The notes beneath the pieces are model-generated. The model was not told the DNA's origin. It saw only the letters and a program-made list of their open reading frames with translations, and searched no databases. Both the position numbers and the translations under genes were made by a program. A stretch of 64,000 nt of DNA from positions 1 through 64,000 of the forward strand of contig JAOULO010000006.1 in NCBI GenBank assembly GCA_029881995.1. The letters are read 5' to 3'. Below, piece by piece: positions 1-8,184 of the stretch (position 1 is its first letter; each line of letters opens with the position of its first letter). This DNA comes from Gammaproteobacteria bacterium. GTDB taxonomy: Bacteria > Pseudomonadota > Gammaproteobacteria > UBA6429 > Thiohalophilaceae.

Positions 1-2
1 CT

Positions 3-230
3 GAAGGTCTCACGCAAAAGAACAATAATTGGCTCTACAGCATGGATGGATTGATTTCCTCTTATGAGGCCTTACGTCCCAGTGGCATCCTGGCCGTGTG
101 GTCAGCAGGACCAGCGAAGGATTTTTTGCAGCGCCTGCGAAAGATTGGCTTTAAGGTGGAAGAGAAACGTGTCTATGCATATGGTAATAAGGGAACACAA
201 CATGTTATCTGGTTTGCGAGACGTGATTAG
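3..230 (+). CDS. Spermidine synthase-like protein, C-terminal fragment
   Basis: The reading frame is already open at base 3 and runs to the stop at 228-230, so this is the last 75 codons of a gene that begins before the window. The visible part has the end of a Rossmann methyltransferase-like fold (PSGILAVWSAGP) followed by a strand-rich tail, as in the spermine/spermidine synthase family and its many bacterial relatives that lack proven aminopropyltransferase activity. The substrate-binding and catalytic residues lie upstream and cannot be seen. An internal ATG at 42 is not the start, because the frame continues upstream with family-like residues. Polyamine genes at 55.4-57.9 kb fit a polyamine role, but that link is inference. 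Confidence 0.7.
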   Translation, partial: EGLTQKNNNWLYSMDGLISSYEALRPSGILAVWSAGPAKDFLQRLRKIGFKVEEKRVYAYGNKGTQHVIWFARRD

Positions 231-295
231 AAAAACCAAAAGCATAGACACCTAAATAACATGCATGTAATCAGGAACGGGCCACGTTTGTTTAT

Positions 296-1246
296 TTAAT
301 ACGTATATCTTGCTAACAAATCCTCAACCTCCCCGACTTCGTTCATCTTGCGAATTTGATCAAACACCGCCTGCCCTTCGGCGTGATGTTTTCTTAACAT
401 GCCCAGCCATTGCTTGATGCGCATGACGACGTATTTATGGCTATAGTCGCGCTGCATTTGTTCGCTACTAACAAGTATCAGCGCGCTAATATCATGCCAG
501 CTCATTGGCTGGATTGTTTCACCATGATGATGTTGTTTGATTTGTCTAGCCAACGAGGGGTTGTTGATTGCACCACGACCCAGCATGACATCTTCGCAAC
601 CACTGGCATTCACACAGCGTTGATAGTCATCGAGGCTGCGGATATCACCGTTGGCAATCAGCGGTATGGTTAGTGCTTCTCGTAGTGGGACCAGTGCCTC
701 CCAGCGTGCTGGTGGTCGATACCCATCCACCTTGGTGCGCGCATGTACGACTAATTCTGTCGCGCCTGCGGATTCAATCGCCAGGGCATTATCCAGTGCC
801 AGCGTGTCGTCTTCATAGCCAAGACGCATTTTAGCCGTGACGGGGATGCTGGCATCAACGGCCTCGCGTACTGCAGTAACAATGCGATGCACGCGTTCAG
901 GTTCGCGTAACAATACGGAACCACCCAGCTTGCGATTGACGATTTTTGAAGGACAACCAAAGTTAATATCGATAGCCGGTGCACCGAGTTGTGCCGCCTT
1001 GTGGGCATTGGTCGCCATCACCTCCGCATCACCACCCAGTAACTGTAGTGAGACAGGAACACCAGATGTGGTTTGACCACCCTGCCCCAGCTCAGGAGAA
1101 ATTCGTTTAAACACTTTAGCCGGTAAACGCCGATCGGTAATCCGTAAAAACTCCGTAACGCAGGCATCATAACCGCCGACACTGGTCAGTGCGTGACGCA
1201 TATGGTGATCGATAACCCCTTCCATCGGGGCAAGTATGATTCTCAT
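296..1246 (-). CDS. dusC: tRNA-dihydrouridine(16) synthase DusC
   Basis: FMN-dependent enzyme that reduces uridine to dihydrouridine in the D-loop of tRNA; DusC acts at U16. The 316-residue length matches the family. It starts with the Dus hallmark MRIILAPMEGVID, has the catalytic cysteine at about residue 98 in NFGCPSK followed by NRKLGGSVLL, and then the TIM-barrel phosphate-binding region (LIANGDI, VMLGRGAINNPSL). The short C-terminal helical domain ends near EVEDLLARY. Assignment to DusC rather than DusA/DusB rests on the N-terminal and C-terminal pattern. It converges on the preceding gene with about 65 bases between them, and I see no strong terminator there. Confidence 0.93.
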   Translation of the reverse strand: MRIILAPMEGVIDHHMRHALTSVGGYDACVTEFLRITDRRLPAKVFKRISPELGQGGQTTSGVPVSLQLLGGDAEVMATNAHKAAQLGAPAIDINFGCPSKIVNRKLGGSVLLREPERVHRIVTAVREAVDASIPVTAKMRLGYEDDTLALDNALAIESAGATELVVHARTKVDGYRPPARWEALVPLREALTIPLIANGDIRSLDDYQRCVNASGCEDVMLGRGAINNPSLARQIKQHHHGETIQPMSWHDISALILVSSEQMQRDYSHKYVVMRIKQWLGMLRKHHAEGQAVFDQIRKMNEVGEVEDLLARYTY

Positions 1247-1329
1247 AATAGTTATTTAGAATTTTTCTCTGCAATCCATTGCGTCATATATTTTGAGCTG
1301 TTCATAGAGTGATGTTTAAGCATGGCGCC

Positions 1330-1358
1330 AGTAAAGTTGTTTATTCGATGTTGTTCAA
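1330..1358 (-). promoter_or_regulatory. Possible sigma-70 promoter for dusC
   Basis: On the minus strand a TTGAAC box (1353-1358) and a TTTACT box (1330-1335) are 17 bases apart, which is the optimal spacing. The -10 box is a fair but not strong match. It would give a leader of about 75-80 bases before the dusC ATG. Confidence 0.3.
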
Positions 1359-1406
1359 GATTTTCTGTCACTGAGGATATTTTCTTTATTAACTAATCAC
1401 CGAAAT

Positions 1407-1450
1407 GTAGGTTGGGTTAGGTGTGTTTTTTACACCGTAACCCAACATGC
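1407..1450. repeat. Palindromic GTAGGTTGGGTTA element
   Basis: An inverted repeat: GTTGGGTTAGGTGTG (1411-1425) pairs with TACACCGTAACCCAAC (1431-1446) around a short T-rich loop, with one or two unpaired bases. It is flanked by TGTAG and ATGC. From memory, elements of this GTAGGTTGGGTTA...TAACCCAACA form occur as dispersed intergenic repeats in many bacteria. Only one copy is present here, so repeat status in this genome is not shown. Confidence 0.55.
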
Positions 1451-1590
1451 GTGCCGGCAGGCACTCAATTTATAAGCAGTTAGTTACATTTCCAATCTAA
1501 TTGTAACAGCCCCTACTCTATGATTTCACCAATTTTCCTGGCAACTCCCTGCCCAACACCATTTTCTCAGAGACTCATCTCCCCCGATCT

Positions 1591-2454
1591 CTATGCCGCT
1601 TTGACGTTAATCTTTCCTTTTGCTATTGATGTTACGTCCGCTTCAGACTTTTTTTCAGTTTTGTCCTCGGGACGATGTTGTCTCTCATACAGGAATTTAA
1701 GCACTTCTGCACGATAGTGGTTATATTGCGCATCATCAGCAAGTGCAACACGGTTACGTGGGCGAGGTAACTCAACTTTGAGAATATCACCAATGGTTGC
1801 CGCTGGCCCATTTGTCATCATGACAATACGGTCAGAAAGTAATACTGCTTCATCCACATCATGGGTAATCATAATGACCGTATTATTCAATCTAGCTTGA
1901 ATCTCAATAAGGGAATCCTGCATATGGGCACGGGTCAGCGCATCAAGAGCACCGAAAGGTTCATCCATGAGTAGCACTTTGGGTTCCATGGCCAGTGCTC
2001 GGGCAATACCAACACGTTGTTTCATACCCCCTGAAATTTCATCAGGTCGCTTGTGCATGGCATGGCTCATGTGGACCAGCTCAAGATTGTGTTTGACCCA
2101 CTCATCCATTTCAGCTTTTGATTTGGTTTTCTTGAAGACCTGTTTCACGGCCAGTTCTACATTTTCATAAGCGGTGAGCCATGGCAACAGGGAATGATTC
2201 TGAAACACCACCGCCCTTTCCGGGCCAGGTTCAGTCACTTCCTTACCATCAAGAATAACGCCTCCGGTTGTTGCTTCGTATAAACCGGCAACGATATTGA
2301 GTACCGTTGATTTACCACAACCTGAATGGCCAATCAGGGAGACAAATTCACCCTCTTTGATATTCAAATTGACATTGTCCAGGACCTTAAATGGGCCACT
2401 CGGTGTAGGAAATTCAATACTCACCTGAGACAGCATTAAATGTTCATTACTCAT
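1591..2454 (-). CDS. nrtD: Nitrate/nitrite-type ABC transporter ATP-binding protein (NrtD-like)
   Basis: ATPase of an ABC importer for nitrate or a related anion, working on the cytoplasmic face with the NrtB-like permease encoded just upstream. The 287-residue protein has Walker A GHSGCGKST near residue 43, the Q-loop, the signature SGGMKQR, Walker B VLLMDEP and the switch histidine in ITHDVDEAV. Residues after about 250 form a charged tail found in NrtD/NasD-type proteins. The gap to nrtB is only 24 bases, so co-transcription is likely. There is no NrtC-type ATPase with a fused binding domain, so NrtD probably works as a homodimer. Cyanate (CynD) or bicarbonate systems are close relatives; the ANTAR gene nearby favours nitrate. 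Confidence 0.85.
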   Translation of the reverse strand: MSNEHLMLSQVSIEFPTPSGPFKVLDNVNLNIKEGEFVSLIGHSGCGKSTVLNIVAGLYEATTGGVILDGKEVTEPGPERAVVFQNHSLLPWLTAYENVELAVKQVFKKTKSKAEMDEWVKHNLELVHMSHAMHKRPDEISGGMKQRVGIARALAMEPKVLLMDEPFGALDALTRAHMQDSLIEIQARLNNTVIMITHDVDEAVLLSDRIVMMTNGPAATIGDILKVELPRPRNRVALADDAQYNHYRAEVLKFLYERQHRPEDKTEKKSEADVTSIAKGKINVKAA

Positions 2455-2478
2455 TGTTCTCTCCTGTCTTGAATTTGA

Positions 2479-3501
2479 TCAACGCAATACAGCGCTTTTA
2501 TCCCAGCTGACTTTTTTCTGCAGCATGAGCATTAACCTGTCCAGCATGAAACCGACAAAGCCAATGGCAAACACAGCTACCATGATGCGGGCCAGAGAAT
2601 TGGAACTGCCGTTCTGGAATTCATCCCAGACAAATTTACCTAGCCCCGGGTTTTGTGCCAGCATTTCTGCAGCAATCAATACCATCCAGCCGATTCCCAG
2701 TGAGACGCGTAGCCCGGCAAACATCATAGGAATGGATGAAGGAATAACGATCTTGAAGACCTTAGTCCACCAACCGAGGCGTAATACCTGGCTGACATTC
2801 AATAGATCCTTACTGATATTAGAAACACCCACTGTGGTATTAATAATGGTCGGCCAGATACAACACAGGGTCACTGTAATAGCTGATGTCAGGTAAGACT
2901 TGGAAAATATCGGGTCCTTACTGACATAAACTGCGCTGACAATAATGGTTACGATGGGCAACCAGGCCAGGGGCGATACCGGTTTGAATATCTGTATCAA
3001 TGGATTGAGTGCTTTATATAGAATTGGGCTCAAGCCACAGATAATGCCAATGGGAATAGCAAATAAGGAGGCGATTAGAAAGCTACTTGCCACTGTTATC
3101 AGGCTGGTCCATATCTGATCGAAAAACGTCGGTGATCCTGTATAAGGGCGTATTTTAACGATCGCGTCAGGATCCGCAGCCAGCTTTTTGGCATTACGTT
3201 TTTCCTGGCGTTCATAAAAACGTTTTTCTCGGCTACGTTCATTGTTATGCTCATCAACCAACACCATGGTCTGCTCCCAAACCTTGGCTGGACCTGGCAC
3301 CTTGCCAAGCGAGGTGTCTACCTGTGAGGCCGCCGCACCCCAGATGACAAGAAACAGAACAAAGGCAATCACTGGTATTGCAATAGATCGAATCAATTCC
3401 TGAGGATTAATGCCCTGGATTTTGTCCAGCATGGACATTAATCCGTTTGCAAGCCATTGCAAAGGTGTGGTCCCCAGTAATTTTAAAGTATCAGTCGTCA
3501 T
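2479..3501 (-). CDS. nrtB: Nitrate-type ABC transporter permease (NrtB-like)
   Basis: Inner-membrane permease of the same importer, 340 residues. A first membrane helix (about residues 40-58, IPVIAFVLFLVIWGAAA) is followed by a long charged stretch rich in Lys, Arg and Glu (about 85-120), then the BPD-type transport core with five to six helices. The EAA-like coupling loop is near WWTKVFKIVIPSSIPMMFAGLRVSLG. It ends VSWDKSAVLR. It lies between nrtA and nrtD on the same strand; the 107-base gap to nrtA holds a strong hairpin that may set the ratio of binding protein to permease. Confidence 0.87.
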   Translation of the reverse strand: MTTDTLKLLGTTPLQWLANGLMSMLDKIQGINPQELIRSIAIPVIAFVLFLVIWGAAASQVDTSLGKVPGPAKVWEQTMVLVDEHNNERSREKRFYERQEKRNAKKLAADPDAIVKIRPYTGSPTFFDQIWTSLITVASSFLIASLFAIPIGIICGLSPILYKALNPLIQIFKPVSPLAWLPIVTIIVSAVYVSKDPIFSKSYLTSAITVTLCCIWPTIINTTVGVSNISKDLLNVSQVLRLGWWTKVFKIVIPSSIPMMFAGLRVSLGIGWMVLIAAEMLAQNPGLGKFVWDEFQNGSSNSLARIMVAVFAIGFVGFMLDRLMLMLQKKVSWDKSAVLR

Positions 3502-3551
3502 GTTTGACTCCTAAACATGTTTACAGTTAACGCTTTCCGTATCAGGTATTA

Positions 3552-3588
3552 GGGGGTTGTTTCTTTTCTTTACAGGAAACAAACCCCC
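3552..3588 (-). promoter_or_regulatory. Intercistronic hairpin between nrtA and nrtB
   Basis: GGGGGTTGTTTC (3552-3563) is complementary to GAAACAAACCCCC (3576-3588) with one extra base in one arm and a 12-base loop. In nrtA-to-nrtB transcripts this forms a stable stem without a following U-run. Such hairpins after a binding-protein gene commonly protect the upstream mRNA from 3' decay or cause partial termination; that role here is inferred. Confidence 0.6.
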
Positions 3589-3608
3589 GCTACCCTTCGG
3601 AAAAACGC

Positions 3609-5009
3609 CTAGATTTTGTCCTTACCCTTTAAACCAATCTTGAATTTCTTCAGATAGGTATTTGGTTTGCGGCCATCGTAAGTCACGTTATCAATAAAGT
3701 GAGTCTGAGGTTTACGAAAACCGGTTTCTGTAGCAAAGTCGGGGAACTCACTGGCCTTTAATTTACCTTCAGCAATCAGTTCTTTTGCCGCCTTTGCATA
3801 AATATCAGGACGATAAACTTTTTTAGCGACCTTCATATACCAGCCATCTGATTTGTGATCGGATATCTGGCCCCAGCGACGCATCTGCGTCAGATACCAG
3901 ACCGCATCACTGTAATAGGGATAAGTCGCGTAATAACGGAAGAAGACGTTGAAGTCAGGTACTTCCCGTTTGTCACCCTTCTCATACTCAAAGGTGCCTG
4001 TCATGCTGTTGGCAATAACATCGTAATCCGCACCGACATAGTTACTCTTGGAAAGAATTTTAACGGCTTCAGGTCGGTTCTTGTTGTTGCCATCATCTAG
4101 CCACTTGGCTGCACGAATCATGGCCTTGACGACCCGGATATGAGTATTAGGATATTTATCTGCCCATTTCTTACTTACACCAAAGACTTTTTCCGGGTTG
4201 TTTTTCCAGATTTCATAGTCAGTGATAACGGGAACACCAATCCCTTTAAATACTGCCTGCTGGTTCCAGGGCTCACCCACGCAGTAACCGTTGATAGTAC
4301 CGGCTTCCATGGTAGAGGGCATTTGAGGTGGTGGTGTGACAGATAACAGTGCATCGGCTTTTACTGTACCGCTGGTATCACCTTTATGTGGTGCATAATA
4401 ACCAGGGTGAATGTCACCGGCTGCCAACCAGTAACGAAGTTCATAGTTATGCGTTGATACAGGGAAAACCATGCCCATCTTGAATGGTTTGCCCTGCTTC
4501 TTGAAATCTTCTACAACCGGCTTCAGGTAATCTGCCTTGATAGGATGAACCGGTTTACCACCTTTGTGAGGTACATGTTTCTTCATCTCTTTCCAGATGT
4601 CGTTGGAAACGGTAATCCCGTTACCATTCAGATCCATGCTAAACGCGGTAATGATGTGTGCCTTGGTTCCATAACCAATAGTTGCACCAAGAGGTTGCCC
4701 TGCCAGCATGTGAGCTCCATCTAATTGACCGTCAATAACACGATCCAACAGAACTTTCCAGTTAGCCTGTGCTTCCAGTGTGACATAGAGTCCTTCGTCT
4801 TCAAAAAAGCCTTTTTCATAGGCTATCGCTAAAGGTGCCATGTCGGTCAACTTGATAAAACCGAACTTCAGGTCTTCTTTTTCCGTAGCACCCACTGCCG
4901 CGGTCACTCCACGAATACTCGCTAATGCAAAAAAAACGCAGGTAAGCCCCACTAAAGTGAGATATTGTAAACTTGATTTATTCTCAATAGTTAAACTCAA
5001 AGTTTTCAT
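3609..5009 (-). CDS. nrtA: Nitrate-type ABC transporter substrate-binding protein (NrtA-like)
   Basis: Periplasmic binding protein of the importer, 466 residues from the chosen start [11 protein letters not shown]. An ATG 14 codons upstream would begin inside the leader terminator, so it is rejected. The N-terminus has a signal peptide with a hydrophobic core ([15 protein letters not shown]); no lipobox is visible. The mature part carries the NrtA/SsuA-type fold: [32 protein letters not shown], and [13 protein letters not shown] at the ligand cleft. The C-terminal third ([29 protein letters not shown]) is typical of NrtA. NasS sensors are homologous, but a signal peptide and operon with permease and ATPase point to the transporter subunit. 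Confidence 0.87.
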   Translation of the reverse strand: MKTLSLTIENKSSLQYLTLVGLTCVFFALASIRGVTAAVGATEKEDLKFGFIKLTDMAPLAIAYEKGFFEDEGLYVTLEAQANWKVLLDRVIDGQLDGAHMLAGQPLGATIGYGTKAHIITAFSMDLNGNGITVSNDIWKEMKKHVPHKGGKPVHPIKADYLKPVVEDFKKQGKPFKMGMVFPVSTHNYELRYWLAAGDIHPGYYAPHKGDTSGTVKADALLSVTPPPQMPSTMEAGTINGYCVGEPWNQQAVFKGIGVPVITDYEIWKNNPEKVFGVSKKWADKYPNTHIRVVKAMIRAAKWLDDGNNKNRPEAVKILSKSNYVGADYDVIANSMTGTFEYEKGDKREVPDFNVFFRYYATYPYYSDAVWYLTQMRRWGQISDHKSDGWYMKVAKKVYRPDIYAKAAKELIAEGKLKASEFPDFATETGFRKPQTHFIDNVTYDGRKPNTYLKKFKIGLKGKDKI

Positions 5010-5032
5010 AGTTCTAATCCAATTATTTAAAA

Positions 5033-5081
5033 TAAAAAAAGGCGTCCACAACTGACTGATACCTCAGAAAGTGTGGACGCC
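5033..5081 (-). terminator. Intrinsic terminator (attenuator) in the nrtA leader
   Basis: On the minus strand GGCGTCCACA pairs perfectly with TGTGGACGCC (arms 5072-5081 and 5041-5050, loop about 21 bases) and is followed at once by seven T and an AT-rich tract. It lies 24 bases upstream of the nrtA ATG. A perfect terminator directly before the structural genes, behind an ANTAR-type hairpin, is the layout of antitermination-controlled nitrate operons. Confidence 0.88.
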
Positions 5082-5093
5082 TTCGCCCGGTTT

Positions 5094-5142
5094 ATAGTCT
5101 TCTTCGACTATTAAATATCTCAGCCAGCTTTAGCTAAAATAT
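5094..5142 (-). promoter_or_regulatory. ANTAR-target tandem hairpin leader
   Basis: Two hairpins precede the terminator in the minus-strand transcript. P1 (5142-5115) has an 11-pair stem, AUAUUUUAGCU with GGCUGAGAUAU including G-U pairs, closed by the hexaloop AAAGCU; A at loop position 1 and G at position 4 match the ANTAR-binding consensus. P2 (5111-5094) is AUAGUC / GACUAU with hexaloop GAAGAA, which keeps G4 but has G instead of A1. A further short stem GGGCG / CGUCC just 3' would use part of the terminator's 5' arm. Binding by the ANTAR protein encoded upstream is inferred. Confidence 0.78.
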
Positions 5143-5165
5143 ATGTGTTTGATGTTTTCCCTGCG

Positions 5166-5747
5166 TTAAGAAAGCAATTCTGAAACTTCGATTACGCTTT
5201 TTGCTACATTTACTATCTTTTCATTCCTGTCCATAGCAAGCTTACGAAGTGCTTTATAAGCATCATCTTCACTGCAATCCCGTTGCTTCATAATTATACC
5301 TTTGGCTTTATCAATAATTTTCCTGTCAGCCAAATCAGATTTTGTTTTGCTGAGCTCATCCTTCAAGGCCTGAAATTCTCTGAACCGAGCTATAGCCACA
5401 TCCATGATGGGCTTGATTCGACTTTCACTAAGACCATCAACAATACATGCACTTACCCCTGCCTTAACAGCACGTGAAATCGTATCGCTATCACTCTTGT
5501 CCGCAAACATGACAACAGGTTTTGGTGAATGTATATTTATGCTTTGAATGCTTTCGAGTATTTCGTCATCCGGAGAGTCCATAGAATAGATAACAACGTC
5601 TGTTTCTATTTTGTTAATTATTTCCGGAATATCTTCTTCCGTTGTAATTCTTCCCACGACATCATATCCATTATCAAGCAATGCACGTTCGACAACAGCA
5701 GAACGGCCACTGTTTTCATCAACAAGTAGTACTTTAATTTTTTTCAT
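5166..5747 (-). CDS. nasT: ANTAR-domain antitermination regulator (NasT-like)
   Basis: RNA-binding response-regulator-like protein, 193 residues from MKKIKVLLVDEN; the longer frame from 5867 adds 40 residues with no family likeness. Residues 1-120 form a receiver-like domain with phosphoacceptor-region DVVIYSMDSP. A coiled coil (about 120-140) leads into the ANTAR domain, DRKIIDKAKGIIMKQRDCSEDDAYKALRKLA, with the conserved three-helix pattern. In Azotobacter and Pseudomonas NasT acts as antiterminator for nitrate genes and is held by the nitrate sensor NasS. Here it sits directly upstream of the hairpin leader of nrtA on the same strand. No NasS is encoded alongside. Confidence 0.87.
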   Translation of the reverse strand: MKKIKVLLVDENSGRSAVVERALLDNGYDVVGRITTEEDIPEIINKIETDVVIYSMDSPDDEILESIQSINIHSPKPVVMFADKSDSDTISRAVKAGVSACIVDGLSESRIKPIMDVAIARFREFQALKDELSKTKSDLADRKIIDKAKGIIMKQRDCSEDDAYKALRKLAMDRNEKIVNVAKSVIEVSELLS

Positions 5748-5789
5748 ATTAATTATTGCAGCTAGATTATTCATGAATTGATAAAAGCA

Positions 5790-5795
5790 ATTATA
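5790..5795 (-). promoter_or_regulatory. Possible -10 box upstream of nasT
   Basis: A perfect TATAAT lies on the minus strand 42 bases before the nasT start. The region 17 bases further upstream does not match TTGACA, so this is only suggestive. I searched the interval to 5911 on both strands for a sigma-54 site and found none with correct GG-N10-GC spacing that looked convincing. Confidence 0.3.
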
Positions 5796-5911
5796 ATGCC
5801 AGTTATATTTAGCTATACAAATCAGTATCTTATGGTAATAATGGCAATGTGGGTTTATTTGCTGCACTTATAAGGAGCTATTGATTCACTCTATCGCACT
5901 AATATGGTTCA

Positions 5912-7090
5912 ATGTTCATTAAGACACAAACAATAGGTTTTGATGTGACTATTTCAGACATTATAAAAACTGAATTTAACCTGAGTGACGAACTCATGTA
6001 CCTGAATCACGCCGCAGTTGCCCCCTGGCCTGAGCGCACAAAGCAGGCTGTTTGTGATTTTGCCAGTGAGAACGCCCATTTTGGTTCAAAAAACTATCTC
6101 AAATGGGTTGAGCATGAATCGGAATTGCGCAGTATGCTGGCGACCTTGATCAATGCACCGTCCAGCAATGATATTGCACTTTTAAAAAGCACATCGGAAG
6201 CTTTGTCTGTTGTTGCCCATGGTCTTGACTGGAATGCAGGTGATAATGTCGTCATCAGTGATCAGGAGTTTCCTTCTAATCGTATAGTCTGGGAATCTCT
6301 GTCCTCATATGGTGTAGAGCTTAACCAGGTTGACCTGTCATCCGCTAAATCACCTGAAGTGGCACTTATCAATGCTTGCGATGATCATACCCGCCTATTG
6401 GCAATTAGCTCAGTTCAGTATGCAACTGGCCTACGCATGGATTTACCTATGTTAGGTGAATTTTGTCGGCAACATCAGATTTTCTTTTGTATTGATGCGA
6501 TTCAGAGTATTGGAGCCCTTCAATTTGATGTACAGCAATATAAAGCTGATTTTGTCATGGCCGATGGTCACAAGTGGATGCTGGGGCCTGAGGGATTGGC
6601 CCTGTTCTACTGCCGAGCTGAATTACGTGAGCAGGTAAAGCTCCACCAGTATGGTTGGCATATGGTAGAACATGCCCATGATTTTACTCGAACGGACTGG
6701 GAGCCGGCCAAAAGTGCGCGACGCTTTGAATGTGGTAGTCCCAATATGCTGGGTGTTCACGCCTTAAGAGCCAGCATTTCTCTCCTGCTTGAGGTGGGCA
6801 TGAGCAGTGTGGAGCAAAACCTGTTGGAACGGACAGAGTTTGTATTCAATGAAATTAACCGTTCTGACAATCTTCAGCTTGTGAGCCAGACTGAAGCCGG
6901 TCGATTTGCAGGCATAAGCACCTTTTCGCATAATTCGGCAGATCCTGAATTGCTCTATCGCTGGCTAATGTCCAAAGGTGTGATGTGTGCACCCCGAGGA
7001 GGTGGAATACGCTTCTCACCCCACTTCTATACCCCACTATCGACTATTGAGTCGGCGGTACATCTTGCCGATAACTATCCAGCAGATTGA
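5912..7090 (+). CDS. Class V aminotransferase family PLP enzyme
   Basis: PLP-dependent enzyme of the cysteine desulfurase/class V aminotransferase fold, 392 residues. Visible features are YLNHAAVAPWP at the N-terminus, the PLP-ring aspartate in FCIDAIQSIG (about residue 195), the Schiff-base lysine K221 in MADGHKWMLGPEGLA, and the C-terminal domain ending GGGIRFSPHFYTP. The mobile cysteine loop of true desulfurases is not evident, so an amino-group transfer or carbon-sulfur/nitrogen lyase role is as likely. The substrate cannot be read from the sequence. An alternative GTG start lies near 5945. It is a single gene upstream of the fad operon, separated by 112 bases. Confidence 0.8.
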   Translation: MFIKTQTIGFDVTISDIIKTEFNLSDELMYLNHAAVAPWPERTKQAVCDFASENAHFGSKNYLKWVEHESELRSMLATLINAPSSNDIALLKSTSEALSVVAHGLDWNAGDNVVISDQEFPSNRIVWESLSSYGVELNQVDLSSAKSPEVALINACDDHTRLLAISSVQYATGLRMDLPMLGEFCRQHQIFFCIDAIQSIGALQFDVQQYKADFVMADGHKWMLGPEGLALFYCRAELREQVKLHQYGWHMVEHAHDFTRTDWEPAKSARRFECGSPNMLGVHALRASISLLLEVGMSSVEQNLLERTEFVFNEINRSDNLQLVSQTEAGRFAGISTFSHNSADPELLYRWLMSKGVMCAPRGGGIRFSPHFYTPLSTIESAVHLADNYPAD

Positions 7091-7202
7091 CCTGGATTAA
7101 GTATTGCTAGCCTTTGATTGCCTATACTTATATGAGGCTAAGCTATATTTAATAAGAATAAAGCAGAAATTGGAAAGTTAACCTACTGACGATGAGGTTA
7201 TA

Positions 7203-8162
7203 ATGGATCTTGGAATCAGACGCCTGATTAGTCGTTGGATTACTAATTCTTTGATGAAGGAAGAAGCAGGGGAATCTTACAGCACCCCGCTGTATGATTT
7301 TGACCGACTTTGCTATGAACTACGCCCAGGTGATGTTCTTCTCAATGAGGGGCGCAGTCATGTATCTGATGTCATCAAGATGGCCACTCAATCTCCCTGG
7401 ACCCATTCAATGCTTTACATTGGTCGTCTTTATGATATTGAGAATCCCATCGAACGTGCCAGGGTTAAAGCCAACTACCCGGGTGATCCCAATGATCAAT
7501 TAGTGATCGAAGCCTTATTGGGCAAAGGCACCATAATTACCGCACTTAAAGAATATAAGGATGAGCATATTCGAATTTGCCGGCCCAAAAACCTGATGCC
7601 CCACGATGCTCAAAAAGTCATTTCCTTTTGTATTAATCAGGTTGGCCTGGATTATGACGTAAGACAAATCTTTGATTTGCTCCGTTTCATGTTTCCTTAT
7701 TCATTTTTACCAAGAAAATGGCGTTCCAGTTTATTTGCCAAAAATCCGGGTGCCCAAACACGCACGGTCTGTTCAACTATGTTGGCCGAGGCCTTTCATT
7801 CGGTCAAATTTCCGATCCTGCCTTTTGCTGAAAAAACAGAAAACGGAAAAATCAGATTGTTCCAGCGTAACCCTCGACTTTATACACCTAAGGATTTTGA
7901 TTACTCACCTTATTTTGACATTATCAAGTATCCATTCTTTGGTTTAGATGATGTTTCGATATACAAGCGCCTGCCCTGGGAAAATGAGGAGGTCTATTGC
8001 AATGATTTGAATGACTGTTATCTCAAGGCATCTCATGAGCCTGTTCAAATTGAAAGCAAAGGTGAATTTCCCGATTACAAGACTGTCGAAATAGATATAA
8101 ATGCCGAAAAAGATCTACCGGCAAATGAGGTAGTTAAAAAGAAACAACGACAAACTAACTAA
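7203..8162 (+). CDS. YiiX-like permuted papain-fold amidase/hydrolase
   Basis: Circularly permuted NlpC/P60-type (YaeF/YiiX) protein of 319 residues. The fold is shown by RPGDVLLNEG (41-50), the putative catalytic histidine H68 in SPWTHSMLYIG, an acidic residue E103 in VIEALLGKG, and the putative catalytic cysteine C190 in TRTVCSTMLAEAF. No signal peptide or lipobox is seen. A GAGG ribosome site lies five bases before the ATG. It is only 22 bases upstream of fadE and probably begins the beta-oxidation operon. Members of this superfamily include amidases and lipid-modifying LRAT-like enzymes, so acyl-lipid hydrolysis is plausible here but is inferred from the neighbours. Confidence 0.78.
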   Translation: MDLGIRRLISRWITNSLMKEEAGESYSTPLYDFDRLCYELRPGDVLLNEGRSHVSDVIKMATQSPWTHSMLYIGRLYDIENPIERARVKANYPGDPNDQLVIEALLGKGTIITALKEYKDEHIRICRPKNLMPHDAQKVISFCINQVGLDYDVRQIFDLLRFMFPYSFLPRKWRSSLFAKNPGAQTRTVCSTMLAEAFHSVKFPILPFAEKTENGKIRLFQRNPRLYTPKDFDYSPYFDIIKYPFFGLDDVSIYKRLPWENEEVYCNDLNDCYLKASHEPVQIESKGEFPDYKTVEIDINAEKDLPANEVVKKKQRQTN

Positions 8163-8184
8163 TATTGTTAGTAAGGATACCAAG

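Larger units (their letters stand above)
1247..1590. other. Non-coding stretch between dusC and nrtD
   Basis: These 344 bases lie between the dusC start and the nrtD stop, both on the minus strand. I find no convincing gene. The stretch holds the possible dusC promoter and the palindromic element at 1407-1450. No U-run hairpin typical of an intrinsic terminator is visible after nrtD. Confidence 0.6.

Noticed and set aside
5748-5911. Sigma-54 promoter upstream of nasT
   Set aside because: GG and GC pairs occur, but not with the ten-base spacing and surrounding consensus of a -24/-12 site.
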